From Treponema sp. UBA3819 (GTDB taxonomy: Bacteria; Spirochaetota; Spirochaetia; Treponematales; Treponemataceae), in contig DFDV01000077.1 in NCBI GenBank assembly GCA_002369025.1, positions 1 through 18,929 of the forward strand: a stretch of 18,929 nt of DNA. Direction: 5' to 3'. Under the pieces are notes generated by a model. The model saw nothing but the letters and a program-made list of their open reading frames with translations, was not told the DNA's origin and searched no databases. Of this stretch, positions 8,317 to 15,581 are shown piece by piece. A program made the position numbers and the translations under genes. Each line of letters begins with the position of its first letter. The stretch's first letter is position 1.

Positions 8317-8997
8317 ATGGCAAGGCATTTTTTCTATGGATTTGTAGTACTCGCTCTTTTTTCGTGCATTTCCTGTGCAGATTCTACTCCTGAACTGATT
8401 CTTGCCACGGGAGCGGCAGTTTTTGACTATAGCGATGAAAACAGTCTGCCCCAGTTGCGGCTGGCCGTATTCGTTCAGATGGATAGCGAAGTGCAGAGAG
8501 CGGATTCGCTGGAAATGGAAAGCCGGGAAAGCGGCTACAACTGGCGGGTTTCCTCTCCCAGACTCTTTAAAAACGGCGAAAAAAAATGGGCCTGCTATAC
8601 CAACCTGCAGCCGCCTGTAAACGAACCTCTTCCGGCAGGTATATACGATTTCCGCTACAATGACGCCGCAGGTGAAGTGGCTTCTTCTTCTTTTATCGTT
8701 GCCTATCCCAAGGCTTTGCTGACTGCAAAGGCCGGCGATGTTCCCAATCTGGTTACCGGCGCTACAGAAGACATAGCCCTCTACGACAAAAACAATGTGC
8801 TGATTTTTCTTGGAAAAAAGCGCAGTAACTGGACAAACAATGCCGCCATCCTTCGTGATTTTAACGGAGCGGTTACAAAAAGAATATGCCTTTCTGCAGA
8901 CAGCAACCGTCTGGTCTGTCTTATGCCGGAAGAATTGCTCTTTGAAGCAGAGACGGCAAAAACTGATACTGAGGATGATGATTCCGATGAAGAATGA
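8317..8997 (+). CDS. Small lipoprotein with acidic C-terminal tail, function unknown
   Basis: A 226-residue protein. MARHFFYGFVVLALFSCISC is a short lipoprotein signal; LFSC points to lipidated C17, and C20 is the alternative. This loose lipobox is typical of spirochaetes. The mature part looks like an all-beta sandwich, with a strand-turn pattern around LPAGIYDFRYNDAAGEVASS (residues about 108-127) like Ig or FnIII-type domains, and it ends in a run of acidic residues (TEDDDSDEE). No catalytic motif is visible. It is expected to be anchored to the inner or outer membrane on the periplasmic side. AGGA (8307-8310) overlaps the stop of the preceding gene and sits 6 nt before the ATG, so translation is probably coupled. 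The end of the gene overlaps the likely trmB start. A long ORF on the opposite strand here is a shadow. Confidence 0.8.
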   Translation: MARHFFYGFVVLALFSCISCADSTPELILATGAAVFDYSDENSLPQLRLAVFVQMDSEVQRADSLEMESRESGYNWRVSSPRLFKNGEKKWACYTNLQPPVNEPLPAGIYDFRYNDAAGEVASSSFIVAYPKALLTAKAGDVPNLVTGATEDIALYDKNNVLIFLGKKRSNWTNNAAILRDFNGAVTKRICLSADSNRLVCLMPEELLFEAETAKTDTEDDDSDEE

Positions 8998-9706
8998 TAC
9001 CATGCCCCAAGAAATAAATACTGAAGAAAGACCTTCTTTCCGCCGAGAAATCCGTACTTTTGTCCTTCGTTCGGGGCATTTTACCAATTCTGAGCGGAAA
9101 TACTACGATGAACTGCATGATACTTTCTGCATTCCCTACGACAAAAATCCCCTGGACTACGAAAAAATCTTTGGCAATAAAAATCCTCTAGTCATTGAAA
9201 TCGGCTTTGGCATGGGAAAGGCAACCGCCATCATTGCAGAAAATAATCCTGATATCAATTACATCGGCATGGAAGTTCATAAGCCGGGCGTAGGAAAGCT
9301 GCTGGGCGAAATCAAGGAAAGAAATCTTAAAAATCTGCGTATTATTGAGCATGACGCCATGGAAGTGCTTGCAGACGGGCAGATTGCGGATGAAAGCGTA
9401 AGTGCCTTTCACATTTTCTTTCCTGACCCCTGGCAGAAAAAACGCCACTGCAAGCGCCGCCTGATTCAGCGGCCCAGAACGGATTTGCTTACCAGAAAAC
9501 TTTTGCGGGGCGGCTATCTCTACTTTGTGACCGACTGGCTTCCGTATGCAGAATTTGGTCTTGAAGAACTGACTGCCACGGAAGGCTTAAAGAACCGATA
9601 CGAGGCTTTTGCACCTCACCAGGAATGGCGGCCGGAAACCCGCTTTGAACAGAAGGGGCTGGATGCAAACCGCGTCATAAAAGAACTCATGTTTGAAAAA
9701 ATATAA
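8987..9706 (+). CDS. trmB: tRNA (guanine-N7-)-methyltransferase
   Basis: SAM-dependent enzyme that methylates N7 of G46 in the tRNA variable loop, in the cytoplasm; 239 residues from the ATG at 8987. SAM-binding motif I is EIGFGMGKAT (71-80), followed by the acidic residue of YIGMEVHKPG (92-101) and HDAMEVL (122-128). The family signature FFPDPWQKKRHCKRRL lies at 144-159. TDWLPYAE (182-189) and the C-terminal TRFEQKGLDANRVIKELMF (218-236) match the closing family motif. Length is normal for a bacterial TrmB. The frame stays open upstream to 8810, but that stretch lies inside the lipoprotein gene. The start at 8987 overlaps that gene by 11 nt; the ATG at 9002, 4 nt after its stop, is a good alternative and removes five residues. 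Neither has a strong ribosome site, so coupling is likely. Confidence 0.95.
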   Translation: MKNDTMPQEINTEERPSFRREIRTFVLRSGHFTNSERKYYDELHDTFCIPYDKNPLDYEKIFGNKNPLVIEIGFGMGKATAIIAENNPDINYIGMEVHKPGVGKLLGEIKERNLKNLRIIEHDAMEVLADGQIADESVSAFHIFFPDPWQKKRHCKRRLIQRPRTDLLTRKLLRGGYLYFVTDWLPYAEFGLEELTATEGLKNRYEAFAPHQEWRPETRFEQKGLDANRVIKELMFEKI

Positions 9707-9733
9707 TTTCTTACAGCAAGGAGAAAGAGAAAA

Positions 9734-11617
9734 ATGAAAAAAACGATGCATTCCATTATTTTTGCCCTGACAGCGGTTCTCTTGCTTTTGTCAGCTGCCT
9801 GTACCTATGAGGGAGACACCATAGTCTCTTCTCAAAGTACGGAAGAAAGCCTGGATTATATTTCTGAATCACTTTCTGTCATTATGCCTGAAGAAAAAGA
9901 GACATCATCCATGAATGTCCGTTTTTATCAGAATGACCGCTACCTTCCCTATGTCTCCCTTCAGTACTTTCTGGAAGAATACATGAAATTCACCATTGTT
10001 TCTGCCTCTTATTCCAGCGATGAATACCGTTACACCATAAAAGACACCTTAAATGGAAATAAGCGGATACTCATAGTAGTGAATAAAAAAACTGATTCAA
10101 TACGGATTCCTTCCTACACTGATTTTAAGAATATCGGAATGGACGAATCTATACGGGACAAATTGTGTTCCTTTGTTACAAAATATACCGGTGAAAAATC
10201 CCGTACTTTTGACCTTGCAAAATATGGCTTTAAGGTGTACGGAGCTCCTGATGAAGTTTACATTCCCCTTTGTATTCTTTCAAACCTCTTTTCATCATTG
10301 AAATATGAAAGATATTTTTATAACGGAAAGTCCGTGTATTGTACTAAAGGCAAAGGCACCTATTACGACAAGTCAAAGGGCTATGAATCATTCTACAAAA
10401 GTGACTGGTATACTGATGCGGATGGGAATTTTAAAGCCCGCCCCCAGACTCTGATAGATTATTCCTACAAACTGCTCTGTTTTACCCATGACACACTGTA
10501 TGGACACCCGGGCTACTATGGTATTGCAAGCCTTGATGACGGTTCGCCTGATGCTGAGAAAACTGCTGTCCTTGATAAGCTGGACTTTGATCAGCTGCTC
10601 CATCAGGGGGAAGAAGCAGAAAGTATCAGGAAACTCCTTCTTTCAAGTTCCTATAAAGACTACATCTATGGACTTATGAAACTCTTTATAAAACTTTATG
10701 GAGACAGTCATTCATCTTTTTCCGCAGATCAGGATATTTATACTATAAGTCAGGCTGTAAAAGAACACGGCTATGACGATTTATACAGTAAAAAGATTCT
10801 TGCAAGACTTAACGCAAGGCAAAATATTCCAAACTGGCGCAAGAACACAAGAAAAGGAAAGGCGAGCGGTGCTGCTTATATTCCCGCTGATTCTTCAGGA
10901 GTTCCGGCTTTTGAAGTAATTGATGAAAATAAGACAGCAATCATTCGGTTTGACAGTTTCTATTTTGATGATGACGGCTGGAAAGGTTATTATGGCACGA
11001 AACCCAGTACATCCCCTGATCCGACTTCAGTCTCTATTCCTGATGATTCAATCGGTACTTTTTACAAGTCCTTTTACGCAATTGAACATGATCCGAACTA
11101 TGCTGGAAATGTAAAGAATGTGGTCATCGATATTGCAAATAATGGTGGCGGAGAAAGCGATGTTTTACAGTTTCTCCTCAACTATATGATAGATTCCAAG
11201 GATTCTTCTCTGCTCACTCTTGATGTGATTAGCGGCGGTAAAAAAATCCTTACGGCAAGCAGCGATTTGAATCTCGACGGAAAAATCGACAGCAATGACA
11301 AAAAGAAAAAATATAATTTTCTGATTTTTACCAGTCTTATGTCTTTCTCCTGTGGAAATGCAATGCCTGCAATCTGTGCAGACAACAGTATAAAAATAAT
11401 CGGTCAGAAAAGCGGTGGCGGAAGCTGTGTCGTAAGACATGCCTGTACTGCAGACGGCTTTCCTTATCAGTATTCTGGTCTGGAACGCATTGCCCGCAAA
11501 GACTGGTCAAATGTAGAAGGCGGCATTCCTGTTTCGGAAGGGGGAGAGATTCCCTATGATGAAGACATGTTTGAAGATGCTGTTCTTGCAGGCGTAGTAA
11601 ATAAACTTTTCCCCTAG
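9734..11617 (+). CDS. Lipoprotein S41-family serine peptidase
   Basis: A 627-residue predicted lipoprotein: MKKTMHSIIF, a hydrophobic core, then LLSAAC with lipidated C23. The C-terminal half carries S41 (C-terminal-processing/tricorn-like) peptidase landmarks: YGDSHSSF with H326, the glycine-rich VIDIANNGGG (464-473; family form DLRNNGGG), SFSCGN with the likely nucleophile S539, and IIGQKSGGGS. The Lys of CtpA-type enzymes is not in its usual GKG position, so this belongs with the tricorn or Clostridia-like S41 branch. Between strand and nucleophile lies DLNLDGKIDSND (511-522), an excellent EF-hand or dockerin-type calcium loop, in an insertion I recall from related Firmicutes S41 proteins. 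The N-terminal 250 residues resemble a substrate-recognition or copper-amine-oxidase-like beta region but are unassigned. It should degrade or trim extracytoplasmic proteins or peptides. AAGGAG (9718-9723) precedes the ATG by 10 nt. Confidence 0.85.
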   Translation: MKKTMHSIIFALTAVLLLLSAACTYEGDTIVSSQSTEESLDYISESLSVIMPEEKETSSMNVRFYQNDRYLPYVSLQYFLEEYMKFTIVSASYSSDEYRYTIKDTLNGNKRILIVVNKKTDSIRIPSYTDFKNIGMDESIRDKLCSFVTKYTGEKSRTFDLAKYGFKVYGAPDEVYIPLCILSNLFSSLKYERYFYNGKSVYCTKGKGTYYDKSKGYESFYKSDWYTDADGNFKARPQTLIDYSYKLLCFTHDTLYGHPGYYGIASLDDGSPDAEKTAVLDKLDFDQLLHQGEEAESIRKLLLSSSYKDYIYGLMKLFIKLYGDSHSSFSADQDIYTISQAVKEHGYDDLYSKKILARLNARQNIPNWRKNTRKGKASGAAYIPADSSGVPAFEVIDENKTAIIRFDSFYFDDDGWKGYYGTKPSTSPDPTSVSIPDDSIGTFYKSFYAIEHDPNYAGNVKNVVIDIANNGGGESDVLQFLLNYMIDSKDSSLLTLDVISGGKKILTASSDLNLDGKIDSNDKKKKYNFLIFTSLMSFSCGNAMPAICADNSIKIIGQKSGGGSCVVRHACTADGFPYQYSGLERIARKDWSNVEGGIPVSEGGEIPYDEDMFEDAVLAGVVNKLFP

Positions 11618-11621
11618 GGAG
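11616..11621 (+). promoter_or_regulatory. Ribosome-binding site that decides the VanX-type start
   Basis: AGGGAG overlaps the stop of the peptidase gene. It is 2 nt from an in-frame TTG (11624), too close for initiation, and 11 nt from the ATG at 11633, which I therefore prefer. Confidence 0.6.
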
Positions 11622-11632
11622 TATTGAAAAAC

Positions 11633-12280
11633 ATGGAGAATATAGTTGACTCTATGGATGCCCGGGGCTTTGTCCTCCTTGCGGATTATGTTCCGGGTAT
11701 CATACAGGAAATACGATATTATTCAACCTACAATTTTACCGGTGAAAGAATTACCGGTTATGAAGAACCCTGTGCCATTATTAGCAGGGAAGCGGCTCAT
11801 GCCCTGCAGGCGGTTGCCGGTCAGCTGAATGCACTTGGCTACCGGCTGAAAATTTACGATGCCTACAGGCCTGTATCTGCGGTAAAACATTTTGCCCTCT
11901 GGGGTCTTGATGATCTGGATCAGAGAATGAAACCGTTTTTTTACCCGGATTTAGAAAAGCATGAACTTTTTGAAAAAGGATATATTGCAAAAAGGTCCAG
12001 TCACAGCAGGGGAAGCACGGTAGATCTGACTTTGCTGGATATGAAGACTGGAAAAGAAGTGGATATGGGAGGTCCTTTTGACCTTTTCAGCCAGCTTTCT
12101 CATCCTGACTACAAGGGAATAAGTGACGAGCAGTATGAAAACCGCATGTTTTTGCAGCAGGCTATGGTAAAGGGCGGCTTTGATACCTTGGACTGCGAGT
12201 GGTGGCATTTTACCCTGCATGACGAACCTTATCCCCAGACATATTTTGACTTTCCAGTTTCATCAAAGATATTGAGGTAA
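11633..12280 (+). CDS. D-alanyl-D-alanine dipeptidase (VanX/DdpX family, M15D)
   Basis: Zinc dipeptidase expected to split D-Ala-D-Ala; 215 residues, the usual family length, no signal peptide, so cytoplasmic. All the catalytic landmarks of VanX are present: YDAYRP with R79 (VanX R71), SSHSRGSTVD with zinc ligands H124 and D131 (VanX H116, D123), and EWWHF with catalytic base E189 and ligand H192 (VanX E181, H184). The 58-residue spacing between D131 and E189 equals that in VanX. There is no vanA/vanH-like ligase or dehydrogenase beside it, so a vancomycin-resistance cassette is not supported. Recycling or catabolism of D-Ala-D-Ala or related dipeptides is more likely. It lies 15 nt after the S41 peptidase gene and 2 nt before ligA. 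An in-frame TTG at 11624 would add three residues. Confidence 0.92.
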   Translation: MENIVDSMDARGFVLLADYVPGIIQEIRYYSTYNFTGERITGYEEPCAIISREAAHALQAVAGQLNALGYRLKIYDAYRPVSAVKHFALWGLDDLDQRMKPFFYPDLEKHELFEKGYIAKRSSHSRGSTVDLTLLDMKTGKEVDMGGPFDLFSQLSHPDYKGISDEQYENRMFLQQAMVKGGFDTLDCEWWHFTLHDEPYPQTYFDFPVSSKILR

Positions 12281-12282
12281 CA

Positions 12283-14220
12283 ATGGCTGATTTATTTGAT
12301 ATTGACGAAAGTGCGCGGATTTCTGAACTTGCAACGCTCATAAAAAAATATCAGGATTCATATTACAATGGTGAGGGGGAAATTTCTGATGCAGAATTTG
12401 ACCGCCTCTGGGACGAATTAAAAGAACTGGATCCCTCTAACCCAATCTTGCAGAGAGTTGGGGCTGACAGCGGAAATTTTGCCAAGCGGGAACACATAAT
12501 GCCCATGGGAAGCCAGGAAAAGGCGGCAGATCCTCAGCAGTTTCTGGCCTGGGCAAAAAATCATGTCTATAATGAATATCTGGTGGAATACAAACTTGAC
12601 GGAGCCTCTCTTGAACTGCAGTATCTGCACGGCGAATTGCAGCATGCGGTAACCCGTGGAGACGGAAGCATTGGTGACGACATTACTGCCAATGCAAAAA
12701 AAATGCAGGGCGTACAGGCAGCCCTCTTTGACGCAGACGGAAAACCCATTGATTTTACCGGCGGCATCCGGGGCGAAGTGATTATGACTCACACTGTTCA
12801 CAAGCGCTATTACGCAGACAAGGCAAATTGCCGTAATGCGGCTAACGGACTTATGAAGCGTAAAGATGGCGGGGGAAGCGAGCATCTTGTCCTCATGACC
12901 TATGATGCCCTTGCAACGGAGGGGGACAGTCCCTTTGCCGATGAAGTGGAAAAAATGTCCTGGCTGGCGAGTCTGGGCTTTAAGACTTCTCCCCTTAAAA
13001 TCTGTAAAAATCCAGACGAAGTGATTGCATACCGGGCGGAAGTTATGGAAAGCCGCAAAAATCTGGACTACGATATAGACGGACTGGTCATCAAGGAAAG
13101 GGTAATCAACCGGGAAGATGCCAGCCGCGCCCGTCCTGACCGGCAGATTGCATTTAAGTTCAGTCTGGAAGAAGCGGTTTCCATCCTCAGGAAAGTAGAG
13201 TGGAGTGAATCCGGCGCAACCTATACCCCTGTGGCAATTTTTGACGAAGTTCAGTTAAACGGCACGACCGTACAGAGGGCTTCTCTTGCTAATCCAGACA
13301 CAATCCGCAAACTGGGCGTAAAAATCGGAAGCCATGTGGTTGTGGTAAAGCGGGGAGAAATCATTCCAAAAATTGAAGCGGTTTTGCCGGAAGAGGCGGA
13401 AGACAAAACATCACCTGTTATCTTTCCCTCAGTCTGTTCTACCTGTGGAAGTCCTCTGGTGGATGACGGCAGCCGTCTCTACTGTCCCAATAAAAAATGT
13501 TCCAAGCGCATCCTGCATCAGCTGCTCAAGTGGATTAACATTATTGACATCCGGGATCTGGGCGAAACCCTTATTTCTTCGCTTTTCAAAAATGGCCGGG
13601 TAACTTCCATTTCTGATTTGTACACGCTGACCCCGGATGAGTTAAAGCCCTATTTCCTAAATGAAGAAACTGTAGACAAAAAGGACTCTCTGGGCGCACA
13701 GAAAGTATATGATTCCATTCAGGCCCACCGTAGCGTAAGCCTTGCTGCCTTTGTTGCCGGCTTTGATATAGAAGGCATGGGCGAAACCATGGTGCAAAAA
13801 CTCATCGATTCGGGCCTGAATACTCTGGAACTGCTTTTGACTGCTCCGGCAGAAAAGTTTGCCGCCGTTTACGGTTTTGCTGACATTACTGCCCGGGTTC
13901 TTGTGGAAGGACTGGCAGAAAACGCCCGGGAAATGCGCAGCCTTGCTTCCTCTGCAATCCACCTGCAGGAGGGGGGAGCCAGTGGCGCGCTGGCAGGAAA
14001 ATCCTTCTGCTTTACCGGAGAACTGCGCACCATGAAGCGCTCCGATGCTGAGGCACTGGTAAAAAAAGCGGGCGGCTCATGCAAGTCAAGCGTTACAAAA
14101 GATTTGTCTTATCTGGTTACCAACGATACGACCAGCGGTTCAAGCAAGAACCAGAAAGCCGCTAAGTTTGGCATACCCATTATAAACGAAGAAGAGTTTT
14201 TACAGCTGGCAGGAAGGTAA
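12283..14220 (+). CDS. ligA: NAD-dependent DNA ligase
   Basis: Seals nicks in DNA using NAD+, in replication and repair; 645 residues, slightly short of the usual 670. Domain Ia (about 1-70) contains YYNGEGEISDAEFDRLWDEL, which binds NMN. The adenylation motif EYKLDG has catalytic K104, followed by TRGDGSIGDDITAN (124-137), GGIRGEV (160-166), DIDGLVIK (264-271) and FKFS. An OB fold precedes a four-Cys zinc finger (C385, C388, C401, C406); a helix-hairpin-helix region (about 420-555) and a BRCT domain (about 568-645) complete the normal order. Several motifs differ from the common form: RNAANGLMKR where most ligases have RNAAAGSLRQ, and RPDRQIAFKF for RxPxWAIAYKF. The start has GAGG 5 nt upstream and lies 2 nt after the dipeptidase stop. 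Confidence 0.97.
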   Translation: MADLFDIDESARISELATLIKKYQDSYYNGEGEISDAEFDRLWDELKELDPSNPILQRVGADSGNFAKREHIMPMGSQEKAADPQQFLAWAKNHVYNEYLVEYKLDGASLELQYLHGELQHAVTRGDGSIGDDITANAKKMQGVQAALFDADGKPIDFTGGIRGEVIMTHTVHKRYYADKANCRNAANGLMKRKDGGGSEHLVLMTYDALATEGDSPFADEVEKMSWLASLGFKTSPLKICKNPDEVIAYRAEVMESRKNLDYDIDGLVIKERVINREDASRARPDRQIAFKFSLEEAVSILRKVEWSESGATYTPVAIFDEVQLNGTTVQRASLANPDTIRKLGVKIGSHVVVVKRGEIIPKIEAVLPEEAEDKTSPVIFPSVCSTCGSPLVDDGSRLYCPNKKCSKRILHQLLKWINIIDIRDLGETLISSLFKNGRVTSISDLYTLTPDELKPYFLNEETVDKKDSLGAQKVYDSIQAHRSVSLAAFVAGFDIEGMGETMVQKLIDSGLNTLELLLTAPAEKFAAVYGFADITARVLVEGLAENAREMRSLASSAIHLQEGGASGALAGKSFCFTGELRTMKRSDAEALVKKAGGSCKSSVTKDLSYLVTNDTTSGSSKNQKAAKFGIPIINEEEFLQLAGR

Positions 14221-14224
14221 TAAA

Positions 14225-15535
14225 ATGTCTCTGACACAATTTTCTGATTTTGGACGAAAACTATGCGGCGAGTCCGGCATTCTTCAGCTGATGGACGATT
14301 TGGGAAAGCCCCTCCCCAGGGGAATTCCATCGTATCAGTTAGGCGGGGGAAATCCGGCTCAGATTCCTGAGATTGCAAATATGTACCGCAGCCAGATGGA
14401 GCGGATTCTGGCAAACGGCAATGAATTTGACGACATTATCGGCCGCTATGATGCGCCTCAGGGCAGAACGGAATTCATAGAGGCTGTTGCGTCCTATCTT
14501 TCTGCTACTTACGGCTGGAAGATCGGACCGGAAAATGTGGCCATTACAAATGGAAGCCAGAGCGCCTGTTTTTATCTCTTTAATCTTTTCAGCGGAACCT
14601 TTACGGATAAGAAAGGCGGAAAGACAAAAAAGAAGCTGCTCTTTCCCCTGGTGCCTGAATACATAGGTTACGCAGATCAGGGGCTGGAAAACGGTACCTT
14701 TGTAAGCATTCCCAGTCATTTTGAAACCTTTGCTGACAATACCTTTAAGTATCATGTAAACTTTGAACTTCTTGAAGACTATTTGAAAAAGCATGACGAT
14801 GTGGGGGCTATGTGCGTGAGCCGGCCGACCAATCCCACAGGAAATGTCCTTACTGATGAGGAAATCCGCCGCCTTTCAGAACTTGCAGAACAGTATGATA
14901 TTCCTCTTTTTGTGGACAATGCCTACGGCTTACCCTGGCCCCACATTATTTTCACCGATAATGCAAGTCCACTTTGGAATGAGCATATCGTCCTCAGCAT
15001 GAGCATGAGCAAGATTGGCCTTCCTTCCCTCAGGACGGGCATTATCATCGCAAAAAAGGAAATCGTTACCGCCCTCAGTAATTTAAATGCAATTGCGGCC
15101 CTTGCAAGCGGTTCTGTCGGTCAGGCAATTGCCACACCCCTCATCAAAAGCGGGGAACTGGTAACTGCGGCAAAAAATATCGTGCGTCCCTTCTACAAGG
15201 AAAAATCAGATGCCACCGTACAGTGGATAAAGCAGTATTTTGCGGACACAAATTTTGCCGTCCATAAGAATGAAGGCTCAATTTTTCTCTGGCTTTTGAT
15301 GAATGACCTTACCATTTCTACAAAGGAGTTTTATTCTGTCTTAAAGTCAAAGGGTGTGATTGTAGTTCCGGGAGAATACTTTTTCTTTGGTTCCTCAGAT
15401 GATGATTCTACGCCGCCGCTGGAAGAACATCCGCATTATTCTAAGTGCCTCAGAATAAATTATGCCCGCCCCGCCGGAGAGGTGGAAGCAGGCATAAAAA
15501 TCATTGCGTCTGAATACGCAAAATATTCAAAGTAA
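14225..15535 (+). CDS. avtA: Valine-pyruvate aminotransferase
   Basis: PLP enzyme that interconverts valine plus pyruvate and 2-oxoisovalerate plus alanine. Its 436 residues align closely, as recalled, with E. coli AvtA throughout: LGGGNPAQIPEI (39-50), YDAPQGRTEF (75-84), TNGSQSACFYLFN (108-120), LFPLVPEYIGYAD (139-151), VSRPTNPTGNVLTDEE (198-213), DNAYG (231-235), and the PLP-binding SMSKIGLPSLRTG with Schiff-base K263. The substrate-carboxylate Arg is probably R410 (CLRINY). The residues between 125 and 137 form a short lysine-rich insertion. The protein should be cytoplasmic and link alanine and branched-chain amino acid metabolism. AGGAAGG (14211-14217) lies 7 nt before the ATG, and the gene starts 4 nt after ligA. 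It is the last gene of the run, followed by a hairpin. Confidence 0.93.
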   Translation: MSLTQFSDFGRKLCGESGILQLMDDLGKPLPRGIPSYQLGGGNPAQIPEIANMYRSQMERILANGNEFDDIIGRYDAPQGRTEFIEAVASYLSATYGWKIGPENVAITNGSQSACFYLFNLFSGTFTDKKGGKTKKKLLFPLVPEYIGYADQGLENGTFVSIPSHFETFADNTFKYHVNFELLEDYLKKHDDVGAMCVSRPTNPTGNVLTDEEIRRLSELAEQYDIPLFVDNAYGLPWPHIIFTDNASPLWNEHIVLSMSMSKIGLPSLRTGIIIAKKEIVTALSNLNAIAALASGSVGQAIATPLIKSGELVTAAKNIVRPFYKEKSDATVQWIKQYFADTNFAVHKNEGSIFLWLLMNDLTISTKEFYSVLKSKGVIVVPGEYFFFGSSDDDSTPPLEEHPHYSKCLRINYARPAGEVEAGIKIIASEYAKYSK

Positions 15536-15548
15536 ATCAAAAGACATG

Positions 15549-15575
15549 CACCAGAAGGCTTTGAGCCTTCTGGTG
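15549..15575. terminator. Hairpin between convergent avtA and the RND gene
   Basis: A perfect 11-bp stem, CACCAGAAGGC / GCCTTCTGGTG, with a 5-nt loop, 13 nt after the avtA stop and 6 nt after the RND stop. On the minus strand it is followed by CATGTCTTTTGATTTA, a broken T tract, and on the + strand by AAAAGC, so it is a better terminator for the RND transcript. It may still serve both genes or stabilise 3' ends. Confidence 0.75.
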
Positions 15576-15581
15576 AAAAGC

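Noticed and set aside
8810..8986. Upstream extension of trmB to 8810
   Set aside because: It would overlap the lipoprotein gene by almost 190 bases and adds sequence that does not fit the TrmB family.
8305..9087. A 260-codon open frame on the minus strand opposite the small lipoprotein
   Set aside because: It covers the lipoprotein and trmB start, lacks a ribosome site and shows a Cys/Arg/Phe-rich composition typical of an antisense shadow.
11624..11632. TTG start for the VanX-type gene
   Set aside because: Only 2 nt separate it from the AGGGAG site, while the ATG at 11633 has a workable spacing of 11 nt.
11633..12280. Vancomycin-resistance cassette
   Set aside because: No vanA-type ligase, vanH-type dehydrogenase or vanRS regulators lie nearby; VanX relatives also occur as chromosomal dipeptidases.
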